Of a stretch of DNA of 64,000 bases, positions 53,078 through 61,002 are shown in pieces (the stretch's first letter is position 1; every line of letters begins with the position of its first letter). This DNA is from Candidatus Obscuribacterales bacterium. GTDB taxonomy: Bacteria; Cyanobacteriota; Vampirovibrionia; Obscuribacterales; Obscuribacteraceae. The notes under the pieces are model-generated. The model did no database searches and was not told the origin of the DNA. It saw only the letters and a list, made by a program, of their open reading frames with translations. The translations under genes were made by a program, and so were the position numbers. The DNA lies in NCBI GenBank assembly GCA_019637435.1, contig JAHBVO010000003.1:682001-746000 (forward strand), read 5' to 3'.

Positions 53078-54631
53078 TTAGAAGAAGTACGCGAAATAGA
53101 TGCATGTGAGTGCAAGCAATAAGAATATAGTGCCGAAACCGAACGCAACTTTTTTCGTGGTGTCATTGTCGAACATGCCGGCAATCGCGTAGAAGATGAT
53201 GAACAGTAGAGCGAAGAAAATCACAAAGCGTGCAGTAATGAGCATCTGCACTAAACCTGCCCAAGCCGGCGCAATATCCAGAACGCAGACTTTCGAGATA
53301 TCGCGGAGAAAGTTCAGCTTGGGCGCGGTCGGCTGTTTTTGTTCACCTTTTTCAAAGACCAGGTAAAACGGATCGCCGGTGCTTGTGGTGAAGAAGCGCG
53401 AATTGCGATTGCAACCATGGATAACCAGCGTTTCCGGCACACTCATATTTCTCTGATGAGAGATGTGTCCGATGTTGATGCAGCCTGGATAGAGCATAGG
53501 TTCGCCCGGCCAGAGCGCACCTTTCTGAATCGAGCCGAGAAAAGGACCAGGGTCGCTGTGACCGGGCGCTGTTACGACTTGAATGAGCGGGTAGTCGTTG
53601 CGTTGCGTGTACGGATTGAAGTACGTAAAATCGCCGATTTCAGTGATCTTGTCCGGATAAACTTTTCGCTTCTTGTAGTAACGGCTGGACATGTCTGCGA
53701 CATTCGCGATTTGCGCCAGCATATCGCGATCCATGTGGCGGTCGTGCAGGTAGGTGCGCTTCCCGTCGGTCAGACCATCCGGATTGCGGTGCAACCACAA
53801 TTCCTTCTCGAACGGAAGGGACATGAGTAAGTCGCCGATTTCGAGCGGGCTATAACCGTAAGTGCTAAACGGCAGCAAGACCTTTTCCCCATCGATCTGT
53901 GCTTCCATTTTTGTCGGTGAAACAAACTGCAGTTCAACACGGTTGTCGGCGGTGATGTAGCGAGTTGGTGAACCGGAGCCATCGATGCCGGTCTTCGGTT
54001 GCGACAGTTCACTGTTGTGCTCGCCTGTATAAAGCATCTTCAGTCCGAACAATCCGCCGACCATTGCGCCGAGCAACAAAAGAAATACGAAAGTGACGAT
54101 CAATCCACCGGCCTTTGATACTGCCGCGCGCCACTGTTGCTTCTGGCGCTTCCAGTATTCGCCGAATGTCGCGACCTTTTCGTCGTATTCATCCTCTTCC
54201 GGCTCTTTGTCTTCGTCCACGGATTTGGCTGTGGTGCGAATATTCTTTACTTGCTGGGCTTTTTGGGCGCGCTCGGCGGTTGACGCGTAATGGTGCAATT
54301 CCTTGACTTCCTTGGCGATATCGTGTTTGCCAAGGGTTTCGCACATCGTCGCGATGTTCATAACTGTGCGAGAGACATCTGCGTGCGTGTGACCAAGCGC
54401 GCCGGTTTGCGCCTCCAGAAGCTGGAGCGACCAGTCGATGGCGGCGTCAAAGTCGCCTTTGTTCGAAGTAATCGTTACGAGGCTCTTGAGCGACAAGATT
54501 GCCAGGTGATGTTTCTTTTCCAGATTGTTCAGTGCGCCGACGAACAACTGCTCCGCGCGCTCCGGATTATCATCCTCGAGGGCTCGAATCGCTTCACTGA
54601 AAAGCTGGCTTCCGCGCTCTTCGCTGGTCAT
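53078..54631 (-). CDS. TPR and membrane-domain hypothetical protein
   Basis: 517 residues. The N-terminal 110 residues form about two TPR units (FSEAIRALEDDNPERAEQLF; ILSLKSLVTITSNKGDFDAAI). After a Lys/Asp/Glu linker (130-160) come a membrane helix (about 175-200), an extracytoplasmic domain (210-440) with a YCINIGHIS-like region and several Tyr/His, and two more helices (about 450-475 and 490-515) at the C-terminus. It thus spans the membrane with TPR in the cytoplasm. The outer domain's WLHRNPDGLTDGKRTYLHDRH segment is unassigned. The start ATG has a poor ribosome site. Function unknown; TPR suggests protein recruitment. Confidence 0.75.
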   Translation of the reverse strand: MTSEERGSQLFSEAIRALEDDNPERAEQLFVGALNNLEKKHHLAILSLKSLVTITSNKGDFDAAIDWSLQLLEAQTGALGHTHADVSRTVMNIATMCETLGKHDIAKEVKELHHYASTAERAQKAQQVKNIRTTAKSVDEDKEPEEDEYDEKVATFGEYWKRQKQQWRAAVSKAGGLIVTFVFLLLLGAMVGGLFGLKMLYTGEHNSELSQPKTGIDGSGSPTRYITADNRVELQFVSPTKMEAQIDGEKVLLPFSTYGYSPLEIGDLLMSLPFEKELWLHRNPDGLTDGKRTYLHDRHMDRDMLAQIANVADMSSRYYKKRKVYPDKITEIGDFTYFNPYTQRNDYPLIQVVTAPGHSDPGPFLGSIQKGALWPGEPMLYPGCINIGHISHQRNMSVPETLVIHGCNRNSRFFTTSTGDPFYLVFEKGEQKQPTAPKLNFLRDISKVCVLDIAPAWAGLVQMLITARFVIFFALLFIIFYAIAGMFDNDTTKKVAFGFGTIFLLLALTCIYFAYFF

Positions 54632-54695
54632 CTTACAACTTTTAGTATCTCTGAACGTAAGCTAGTATAGCCTCTTTAAAGCCTATTCCTAGTTT

Positions 54696-55388
54696 TCAAT
54701 TCTCCGGGTTAATGGGCAGCACGAGACTGCCGACCGCTTCGCCTGATGGATGAACGGTTACCGGCAATGATAGCTCGGAGGGAATGCTGACACTGAAGGG
54801 CAAATAAACCTTTCCGGTGGTTGATTCACCAGGAAACAGTGTGCGCTGTCCGAACCTGCGTTCAGCCAGCTTGCGTCTCTGTTGATCGCGTCCGTAATAC
54901 GGCGTGCCATCTTCCTGATATTGGGTGATCTCGTCTCCAATTGCTGGAACCGCTCCAGCTGACGCAAGCGATATGGCAACTTCCATGACGTCTTTCGGGA
55001 CCTGAGATTTCATCGGCGGTTTCTTAACGTCGTATTGTGATTGTGCAGGTTCTTCCATGCGACCATTTCGAACGACGGCCTGATCGCCTGCAAAAACCAG
55101 AGCGCGTTTTCCTCTATTCACCAGATACAGTGTCAGGCTCTTTCCGTCGCTATTCAAATTTACTCGACCCTGCAGCTCCTGTTTAGTCAATACACCGGTC
55201 AGCACCGTCGGTGGTGCCTTGGCGGCCAATGGATCATCGTGTAATTTCTGCCCGGAGTCATCGACTGTTGCAGCCGGAACTGGCGATTGGCGAAGTTCGA
55301 GAGTTTGCGCAAAACATGGTGCCTGCAGGTTTAAAAACAAACCCGCTGTCGCCACAGCAATCGTTCCAACTTTCAATACCGCTATCAT
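54696..55388 (-). CDS. Exported hypothetical protein at the end of efflux operon
   Basis: 230 residues with a signal peptide (1-28, ending PCFAQ). The mature part begins with a polar linker and is beta-rich (GRVNLNSDGKSLTLYLVNRG; YLPFSVSIPSELSLPVTVHPSG), an immunoglobulin-like or lipocalin-like look without a clear family match. Its ATG overlaps the stop of the ABC ATPase gene (ATGA), so it is translationally coupled to the efflux system and may be a periplasmic accessory of it. Confidence 0.7.
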   Translation of the reverse strand: MIAVLKVGTIAVATAGLFLNLQAPCFAQTLELRQSPVPAATVDDSGQKLHDDPLAAKAPPTVLTGVLTKQELQGRVNLNSDGKSLTLYLVNRGKRALVFAGDQAVVRNGRMEEPAQSQYDVKKPPMKSQVPKDVMEVAISLASAGAVPAIGDEITQYQEDGTPYYGRDQQRRKLAERRFGQRTLFPGESTTGKVYLPFSVSIPSELSLPVTVHPSGEAVGSLVLPINPEN

Positions 55389-56083
55389 GACACCGTTCCC
55401 ATCGCTATGTCCTCGAGTATTTTACCGTCTCTAACTTTGATTATTCGATTCGCTCTGCTTGCCGTTTCCGGATCGTGAGTGACGAGAATTACGGTCATTC
55501 CTTCCTTTACCAATCGCCCGAACAAATCCATGATTTCGCTTGCCGTCGTGCTGTCCAATGCTCCAGTCGGTTCGTCTGCAAGAAGAATACTCGGTTTGTT
55601 CACGATAGCTCTGGCAATTGCCACTCGTTGTTGTTGTCCGCCCGAGAGTTCGTTCGGCCGGTGGTGCATTCTATTTTCCAATCCTACTTCTTTGAGCGCA
55701 AGCTCTGCACGAATCTTTCTTTCCTTTCCGGGAATTCCTGCGTAAACAAGAGGAAGCATCACGTTTTTCAACGCTGACATGCTCCCGAGCAAATTGAATT
55801 GTTGAAACACGAAACCAACAGTCTTATTCCTGATTGTCGCCAGTTCATCATCACTTCTATTTTCGATGTCGATGCCATCGAGCATATAGGTTCCGCGCGT
55901 CGGTCGGTCCAGACACCCGATGATGTTCATCAATGTCGACTTTCCGGAGCCTGATGTGCCGACGATCGCTGAGTATTCACCGTGCCGTATGGAGATGCTT
56001 ACGCCCTGAAGCGCGTAGACCGGCTCTTCGGCGCCTTCATTGTAGATTCGCCATACATCTTTTAGTTCGATGACATTCGACAT
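55385..56083 (-). CDS. ABC transporter ATP-binding protein (MacB/LolD type)
   Basis: 232 residues from the ATG at 56083; a longer frame overlaps the permease gene and lacks family support. Complete nucleotide-binding domain: Walker A GTSGSGKST (42-50), Q-loop FVFQQFNL, signature LSGGQQQRVAIARA, Walker B SILLADEPTGALDS and H-loop VTHDPE. It groups with LolD/FtsE/MacB-type ATPases that drive mechanotransmission permeases rather than importers. It begins eight bases after the permease gene and overlaps the next gene's start. Confidence 0.95.
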   Translation of the reverse strand: MSNVIELKDVWRIYNEGAEEPVYALQGVSISIRHGEYSAIVGTSGSGKSTLMNIIGCLDRPTRGTYMLDGIDIENRSDDELATIRNKTVGFVFQQFNLLGSMSALKNVMLPLVYAGIPGKERKIRAELALKEVGLENRMHHRPNELSGGQQQRVAIARAIVNKPSILLADEPTGALDSTTASEIMDLFGRLVKEGMTVILVTHDPETASRANRIIKVRDGKILEDIAMGTVS

Positions 56084-56091
56084 CCGACCAC

Positions 56092-57318
56092 CTATTCCGA
56101 TCTGAGCGCGACGATTGGGTCGAGCATCGCGGCCTTCTTGGCGGGATAAATGCCGAAAAACAGCCCTATTGCGAGCGAAACGCAAACCGACAGAATGATT
56201 GAAATCGGAGTGACGACGGTCGGCCATTCTGCAATGTTCGATATGAAATGAGAGCCGGACACACCGAGAAGAATGCCGAGAATGCCACCGGTCATGGAGA
56301 TAAGTACGGCTTCGATTACGAACTGGGCGAGGATTTGATTGTGCTTGGCGCCCAGAGCCTTGCGAACTCCAATCTCTCTTGTTCTCTCAGTGACGGAAAC
56401 AAGCATGATATTCATGATTCCGATACCACCGACCAGAAGAGAAATTCCAGCGGTCGCTCCGAGCAGTAGCGAAAAAACACCTGTGATGGACTGCGCTGTT
56501 TGCATGATGTCGACTTGCGTGCGTACCATGAAGTCGTCTTCTTCAGGGTTTTGAATATTGTGGCGCAAGCGCAGAAGATTTGTAATTTGAAATTGCGCTT
56601 GCCAATCTTCTCCGTCTTTTGACTGCGCGAGGATGTTTCTAACCGTCTTACCAGTAACTTGATTCAAGCCGAACAGGGTCGCGTAGCCAGTGGACAGCGG
56701 TATGAAAATTTGATCGTCCATATCCATTCCCTGCGTCATGCCTTTCTTTTCCATGACGCCTATCACATCGAAAAGTTCGCCTCTTATGAGAAGCTGCTTG
56801 CCGACAGGATTTCCTTCGCCTATTAGATCGTTTGCGACGGTATCGCCGATGATGCATACGCGGGCGGCATCATCGAGTTCTCTCTTCGTGAAAAAGCGTC
56901 CTCGATCCGCGTAGAAGTTTCTAATATCAGGATAATTGGGCTCGGTAGCATTGACCTGAGTCATGGTGTTCTTTTCGCCGTACTGCACCTGAAAACTCTG
57001 GCTGTATTGCGCGGCAACTTCTTTGACCGCCGGGCAATTTTCCCTTATCGCGACAGCGTCGTCGTAAGTCAGAGTAGGAGCGTTTCCCTGACCCATCGAG
57101 ATGCCCATGCTGCTCACTTGACCCGGGCGAATGTAAATCAGGTTGACTCCCAGCGATTGAACCTGTTTTTCAGCTTCTTGTTTAGCACCTTCACCGATGC
57201 CGATTAAGGTGATCACTGAAGCAATGCCGATCAAAATTCCAAGCACCGTCAATGCGCTTCTCAGTCGATTGCTGAGAATCCCCTGCCATGCAACTGATAG
57301 AAGTTCGACTATGTTCAT
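56092..57318 (-). CDS. MacB-type ABC permease (FtsX-like)
   Basis: 408 residues: a membrane helix near the N-terminus (GIASVITLIGIG), a large periplasmic domain (about 45-270) and three C-terminal helices (VTERTREIGVRKALGAKHNQILAQF between the first and second). This is the MacB_PCD plus FtsX layout. No nucleotide-binding domain is fused, so it works with the separate ATPase that follows. It starts five bases after the adaptor gene. Together they match a MacA-MacB efflux pump for macrolides, peptides or other amphiphiles; the substrate is unknown. Confidence 0.95.
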   Translation of the reverse strand: MNIVELLSVAWQGILSNRLRSALTVLGILIGIASVITLIGIGEGAKQEAEKQVQSLGVNLIYIRPGQVSSMGISMGQGNAPTLTYDDAVAIRENCPAVKEVAAQYSQSFQVQYGEKNTMTQVNATEPNYPDIRNFYADRGRFFTKRELDDAARVCIIGDTVANDLIGEGNPVGKQLLIRGELFDVIGVMEKKGMTQGMDMDDQIFIPLSTGYATLFGLNQVTGKTVRNILAQSKDGEDWQAQFQITNLLRLRHNIQNPEEDDFMVRTQVDIMQTAQSITGVFSLLLGATAGISLLVGGIGIMNIMLVSVTERTREIGVRKALGAKHNQILAQFVIEAVLISMTGGILGILLGVSGSHFISNIAEWPTVVTPISIILSVCVSLAIGLFFGIYPAKKAAMLDPIVALRSE

Positions 57319-57323
57319 GATCT

Positions 57324-58823
57324 TTAGCGGAAACCGCGTCCCATACCGCGACCGCCGCCACCGCCCATGAAGCCGCCGCCGGGTCGCTTGCCGTCATAGC
57401 CTTCGCGAGACAACTGTTCTTTAGACAAACCTTCGAAAACTTCGTCGCCCTCTTTCAAGCCTTCCAGAATTACGATGTCGTGACCAAGGCTCTGTCCGGT
57501 TTTCACTGGCTTGAAGTCTGGTTCATTGCCGTCTCCGGGAACGTAAACGCCGGTCTTGCCTTTGCGTGATACCACGCAAACCGTAGGAATTGTTATGGCA
57601 TCATCTATGGTGCCGGTCACGAATTTGGCGGACACGTTCATTCCCGACAGCAGCTCGCCTTTAGGATCTCCGGTAAGGTCAGCGTGCACCTCGAAAGTGG
57701 TCACGTTCTGTGTCACGATCGCAGCCGGAGCGATCTGCGTGACCTTGCCTTTGAATACGCGGTCCGGATAAGCGGTTGCCATAATCTCAACCGGCTGACC
57801 GATGGTGATTTTTGGAACGTTAGATTCAGCGACCTGAGCGACCATCTCAAGTTTTCCGGACAATGAAATGATTGAACTGGAAGTTGCCGACGTTGTTGCC
57901 GCCGATGTAGTCGGTGTTACGATCGCGCCTGCGTCGGCATACTTTTGGGTGACGATTCCATCAAAGGGAGCCCGTACCTTCGTGTCGTAGAGCAGGCTTT
58001 CCATGTACTTTAGCTGTCCTCTGGACTGGACGGCCATGTTCTTCGCTTCCTCGATATCCTCTGCTCGAAAGCCGGATTTCATCAAGCTGTACTGTTCTCT
58101 CGTCGCGTCGAGCTCAGCCTGACTCTGCGCCATAGCTTGTTCGGCTTGCTCGCGCTCACGCTCTGCCGCGTGCAGTTGAGACAAAGTTACGGTTGCTGCA
58201 GTCTCCGCATCGATTTTGGCTTGCTCCGAAACCGCACCGGCTCCCGAAAGTAAACCCTGCCGTTTGGCAAACGATTCATCACGTTTTAACTGAGCGGTTA
58301 GCGCCTCGATCTGCGCGCCGAGTCTGCCGATGTTGACTTTAGCCTGGTGCACGGCTTTCTGTCCGCGCAATTCCTGGAATTTTGACGCGGCCACTTCCTG
58401 TGGTCTGTTGCCGTGCTGCATTTTTTCGAGTCGAGCCATGGCAGCCAGATACGTTCCGCGTGCAGCCTCGACTTGCCCTTGCAGATTTGACGCGTCCATC
58501 TCCGCAATCACCTGACCTGCTTTGACTCGGTCTCCTTGTTTTACATGCAGCTTCATAAGCAGTCCGGTTTGTTTTGGACTGAGTTTTACTTCGTGCACCG
58601 GTCGAATAATGCCTGTTGCTAGAACTGTGAGGTCCGCCGGTCCGCGTTTAACCGTGATGATATTTCTGCGCGAATGCTTATGTTTGGCTTGATTTTCGTT
58701 TTGAAGGTAGAAGAAACCGCCTGCTGCAGCTCCAGCCAGAAGAACTGCAATAATCGAATAGCGGAGGATCTTCCGCTTTTGCGTTTGCTTGAAAGTCGTC
58801 GGTGTGAATGTTTTCTGCTGCAT
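57324..58823 (-). CDS. Efflux periplasmic adaptor (MacA/HlyD-like)
   Basis: 499 residues. One N-terminal membrane helix (about 22-41; YSIIAVLLAGAAAGGFFYL) anchors a periplasmic protein with a biotinyl-lipoyl-type half (VKRGPADLTVLATGIIRPVHEVKLSP), a long helical hairpin (110-290) rich in Ala/Gln/Glu, then KVRAPFDGIVTQKYADAG and a barrel/membrane-proximal domain. The C-terminus is a Gly/Met/Arg-rich tail. It would link the MacB-type permease to the TolC-like protein. A 16-base palindrome lies in the 84-base gap after tolC. Confidence 0.93.
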   Translation of the reverse strand: MQQKTFTPTTFKQTQKRKILRYSIIAVLLAGAAAGGFFYLQNENQAKHKHSRRNIITVKRGPADLTVLATGIIRPVHEVKLSPKQTGLLMKLHVKQGDRVKAGQVIAEMDASNLQGQVEAARGTYLAAMARLEKMQHGNRPQEVAASKFQELRGQKAVHQAKVNIGRLGAQIEALTAQLKRDESFAKRQGLLSGAGAVSEQAKIDAETAATVTLSQLHAAEREREQAEQAMAQSQAELDATREQYSLMKSGFRAEDIEEAKNMAVQSRGQLKYMESLLYDTKVRAPFDGIVTQKYADAGAIVTPTTSAATTSATSSSIISLSGKLEMVAQVAESNVPKITIGQPVEIMATAYPDRVFKGKVTQIAPAAIVTQNVTTFEVHADLTGDPKGELLSGMNVSAKFVTGTIDDAITIPTVCVVSRKGKTGVYVPGDGNEPDFKPVKTGQSLGHDIVILEGLKEGDEVFEGLSKEQLSREGYDGKRPGGGFMGGGGGRGMGRGFR

Positions 58824-58845
58824 TTTTGGTTCGCCGACTCGAATT

Positions 58846-58861
58846 GAGCCCCGCGGGGCTC
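58846..58861. promoter_or_regulatory. GC-rich palindrome between tolC-like and adaptor genes
   Basis: A perfect 16-base palindrome (GAGCCCC joined to GGGGCTC through GC) sits between the TolC-like stop and the adaptor start. No T tract follows. It could be an intercistronic stem that shields or processes the message and sets different levels of the two proteins, or a weak terminator. Confidence 0.5.
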
Positions 58862-58907
58862 TTCGTGAAGCTATGTGGTTAATGACGGGAAGCGCACTCT
58901 GATGTTC

Positions 58908-60866
58908 CTATTGAGTGTTATTGGGCTGCTTGAGTCCGATCGGAAGCGGATATTCGTTAGTCAGGGTCGCTATAGATATTTGCCCAGTATCGCGCAAAAG
59001 CTGTGCCTGAGAGATGTTGTAGTTAATTATGGCTTGTGCGTGGTTGGTCAAAGCGGTTACATAGTCCCGTTGTGCTTGAATCAGTTCAAGGTTGATACCT
59101 TGTCCGTAGGTGACACGGAGGTTGGCCAGGCGGAGCTGTTCCGCCGAGGAAACCAGGGCTTCTGCTGCCACGTCGATTTGTTCTTTGGCGGTCAACATAC
59201 TGAGGTAGGAGGACCGCACACCCTGTACTACTGTAAGGTACTGGTCGTTGGACTGCAAGAGAGCTTGGCGTGCGAGTGCTTGTGCGGATAGTGTGTTGCC
59301 GAGATCCGGTATGCCCATTCCGGTAAGAGACCAGCTCAGGTCGAAACCGGCACTGACTGAACGGCCGCCACTGCCACTAACCCCGATACCACCACCTCCG
59401 CTGCCCCCTGTCGGAATGATGACTGTGGAGCCGCCGAGACCACTGCTGCTACCGCTTCTGCTTGTTTCTGACTTTGTCACCGAAGTGAAAAACTGGAAGG
59501 TCGGATACAGGTTTGCCTGTGCAACCTGAACGTTGCGATTGGCAGCCATTCTAAGGAAGTTGTATTGTTTAAGTTCTGGACGATTTTGATACGTCACAGC
59601 CAGCAATTCGTTGATTCCGACTTGCGGATTAACCAGGCGTAGCTCTCGAACATTCGATTCTTCCGGAATGAAGTTGATTGCCATGCTGGTGTTCATCACG
59701 CGCGCCAGTTCCAAAGCCGCCTGGCGGACGAGAACTTGCTGTTGGAGAAGCGCCTGTTTGTCCAACGCCAGCTGCGTTCTCGATTGATACACGGCAAAGT
59801 TCGTGCCTACTCCGGCGTCGCGAAGTTGCTCGTTCAGTTTCAACTGAGTTCGCGAAAGTTCAACCGATCGTACACGGATCTGCAATAACGTTTGTTGTAA
59901 GAGTAAGTTGTAGTATCCGCGATAAGCAGCCAACAGAGCATCGTTCACGGAAGCGTAGTAGCCGTATTTGAACGCTCGCGAATTATAGTAATTTGACAGA
60001 GCACCGTATAAAACTCGCCCGCCCTGATAGACAGGATATGTCAGCGTAGTGGAATTCGTAAAGATCGTGCTTGTAGCGGAACCTGAATTCTCAATCTGCT
60101 GCCCGCGGTAAGTCAGTTGCAGGTTGGGTGCAAACCGACCAAGCGAGCCCAGTAGCAAATACCTGCGCGAATCATATGCAGCTTGCGAAATCCGAATAGG
60201 CAGATTATTGTCGAGCGCAATTTGCAGAACTTTTTTCAAATTGATCGCTTCGTTGTAGCTGGCTTCAAGCCGAATTGGAGGTAGTCTTCCTCCGCCAATC
60301 GGCAGCAATTCCGATGCAGGCACCGGCATTAGTGTCACTGATTCAGCTTCTTGTTTTTGCTGATCGGTCAATGACGGGTCCGCTGTACTGGATGAGTAAG
60401 GCGTCACCTGTCCCGGTTGTTCGGGATAAAGTTGCTCCAGCGTCGAGCCCGGGGAGGGCGTCGGCGGCGATTGCGACGTCTCGGGTTTCACTGGCGCGAC
60501 CGGCTTTGGATGAATAAGATCAGGGACACTTATTATGGGCTGTGCTTGGGGGAAGTTGGGTGCCTTGACCGGACCGCCTGTAGAAGGAGATGGTGAAGCA
60601 GTCTCACCTGAATCAGGCTTTCCGAATGGACCGGCGCTGGTTGTGCCATCAGGTGGATTTGTAGAGGGCTGGGCATTCCGAATCGCTTGAGGATCTGGAA
60701 TGGGTTTCGTTACCGGAGCCGGTTGAGGGGCTGTCTCGTGATTGGTCGCGCCGGCTGGACCGCGCAACACAGGGCTGTCTTCGGAGGATTGTGCCAATGC
60801 AGGCATCGCCGGCATAAGAGACAGCGAGATACAGAGATATGAAAAGAACTTCGGTGGCCTACGCAT
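58908..60866 (-). CDS. TolC-like outer-membrane efflux protein
   Basis: 652 residues. A signal peptide (1-25, ending LAQSS) precedes a long Pro-rich linker (30-205), unusual for TolC, with repeated Pro/Lys/Thr motifs. The OEP domain spans about 210-640 in two related halves (LKKVLQIALDNNLPIRIS; ELLAVTYQNRPELKQYNFL), each with helical hairpins and beta strands for the trimeric channel. A Gly/Ser-rich loop (GGSGGGGIGVSGSGG) sits in the second half. First gene of the operon tolC-macA-macB-ATPase-hypothetical; ATG with AGGG upstream. Confidence 0.92.
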   Translation of the reverse strand: MRRPPKFFSYLCISLSLMPAMPALAQSSEDSPVLRGPAGATNHETAPQPAPVTKPIPDPQAIRNAQPSTNPPDGTTSAGPFGKPDSGETASPSPSTGGPVKAPNFPQAQPIISVPDLIHPKPVAPVKPETSQSPPTPSPGSTLEQLYPEQPGQVTPYSSSTADPSLTDQQKQEAESVTLMPVPASELLPIGGGRLPPIRLEASYNEAINLKKVLQIALDNNLPIRISQAAYDSRRYLLLGSLGRFAPNLQLTYRGQQIENSGSATSTIFTNSTTLTYPVYQGGRVLYGALSNYYNSRAFKYGYYASVNDALLAAYRGYYNLLLQQTLLQIRVRSVELSRTQLKLNEQLRDAGVGTNFAVYQSRTQLALDKQALLQQQVLVRQAALELARVMNTSMAINFIPEESNVRELRLVNPQVGINELLAVTYQNRPELKQYNFLRMAANRNVQVAQANLYPTFQFFTSVTKSETSRSGSSSGLGGSTVIIPTGGSGGGGIGVSGSGGRSVSAGFDLSWSLTGMGIPDLGNTLSAQALARQALLQSNDQYLTVVQGVRSSYLSMLTAKEQIDVAAEALVSSAEQLRLANLRVTYGQGINLELIQAQRDYVTALTNHAQAIINYNISQAQLLRDTGQISIATLTNEYPLPIGLKQPNNTQ

Positions 60867-60874
60867 AAGATCCC

Positions 60875-60936
60875 TGACGTAGAAAAGTTTTCAAGTGTTC
60901 TGCTGTTGACTACTGAATTTCAAATTCTCTACGTCA
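60875..60936. promoter_or_regulatory. Long-spaced inverted repeat in the leader of efflux operon
   Basis: TGACGTAGA (60875-60883) and TCTACGTCA (60928-60936) are perfect 9-bp arms 44 bases apart. On the minus strand the near arm abuts the AGGG ribosome-binding site of the TolC-like gene, so pairing in the RNA would place the site at the base of a stem. Alternatively, the arms are two binding sites for a dimeric regulator. Confidence 0.5.
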
Positions 60937-60968
60937 AAAAATGAAACGCCCGTCTGCAGGTCAGCGTT
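60937..60968 (-). terminator. Weak intrinsic terminator after barrel protein gene
   Basis: On the minus strand AACGC pairs with GCGTT (60964-60968 and 60945-60949) across a 14-base loop and is followed by TCATTTTTT. It lies 34 bases beyond the stop of the gene at 61003 and would separate it from the efflux operon. The stem is short. Confidence 0.4.
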
Positions 60969-61002
60969 AATTCAACCAATCTATTGTGAAACAGTCAATT
61001 AT

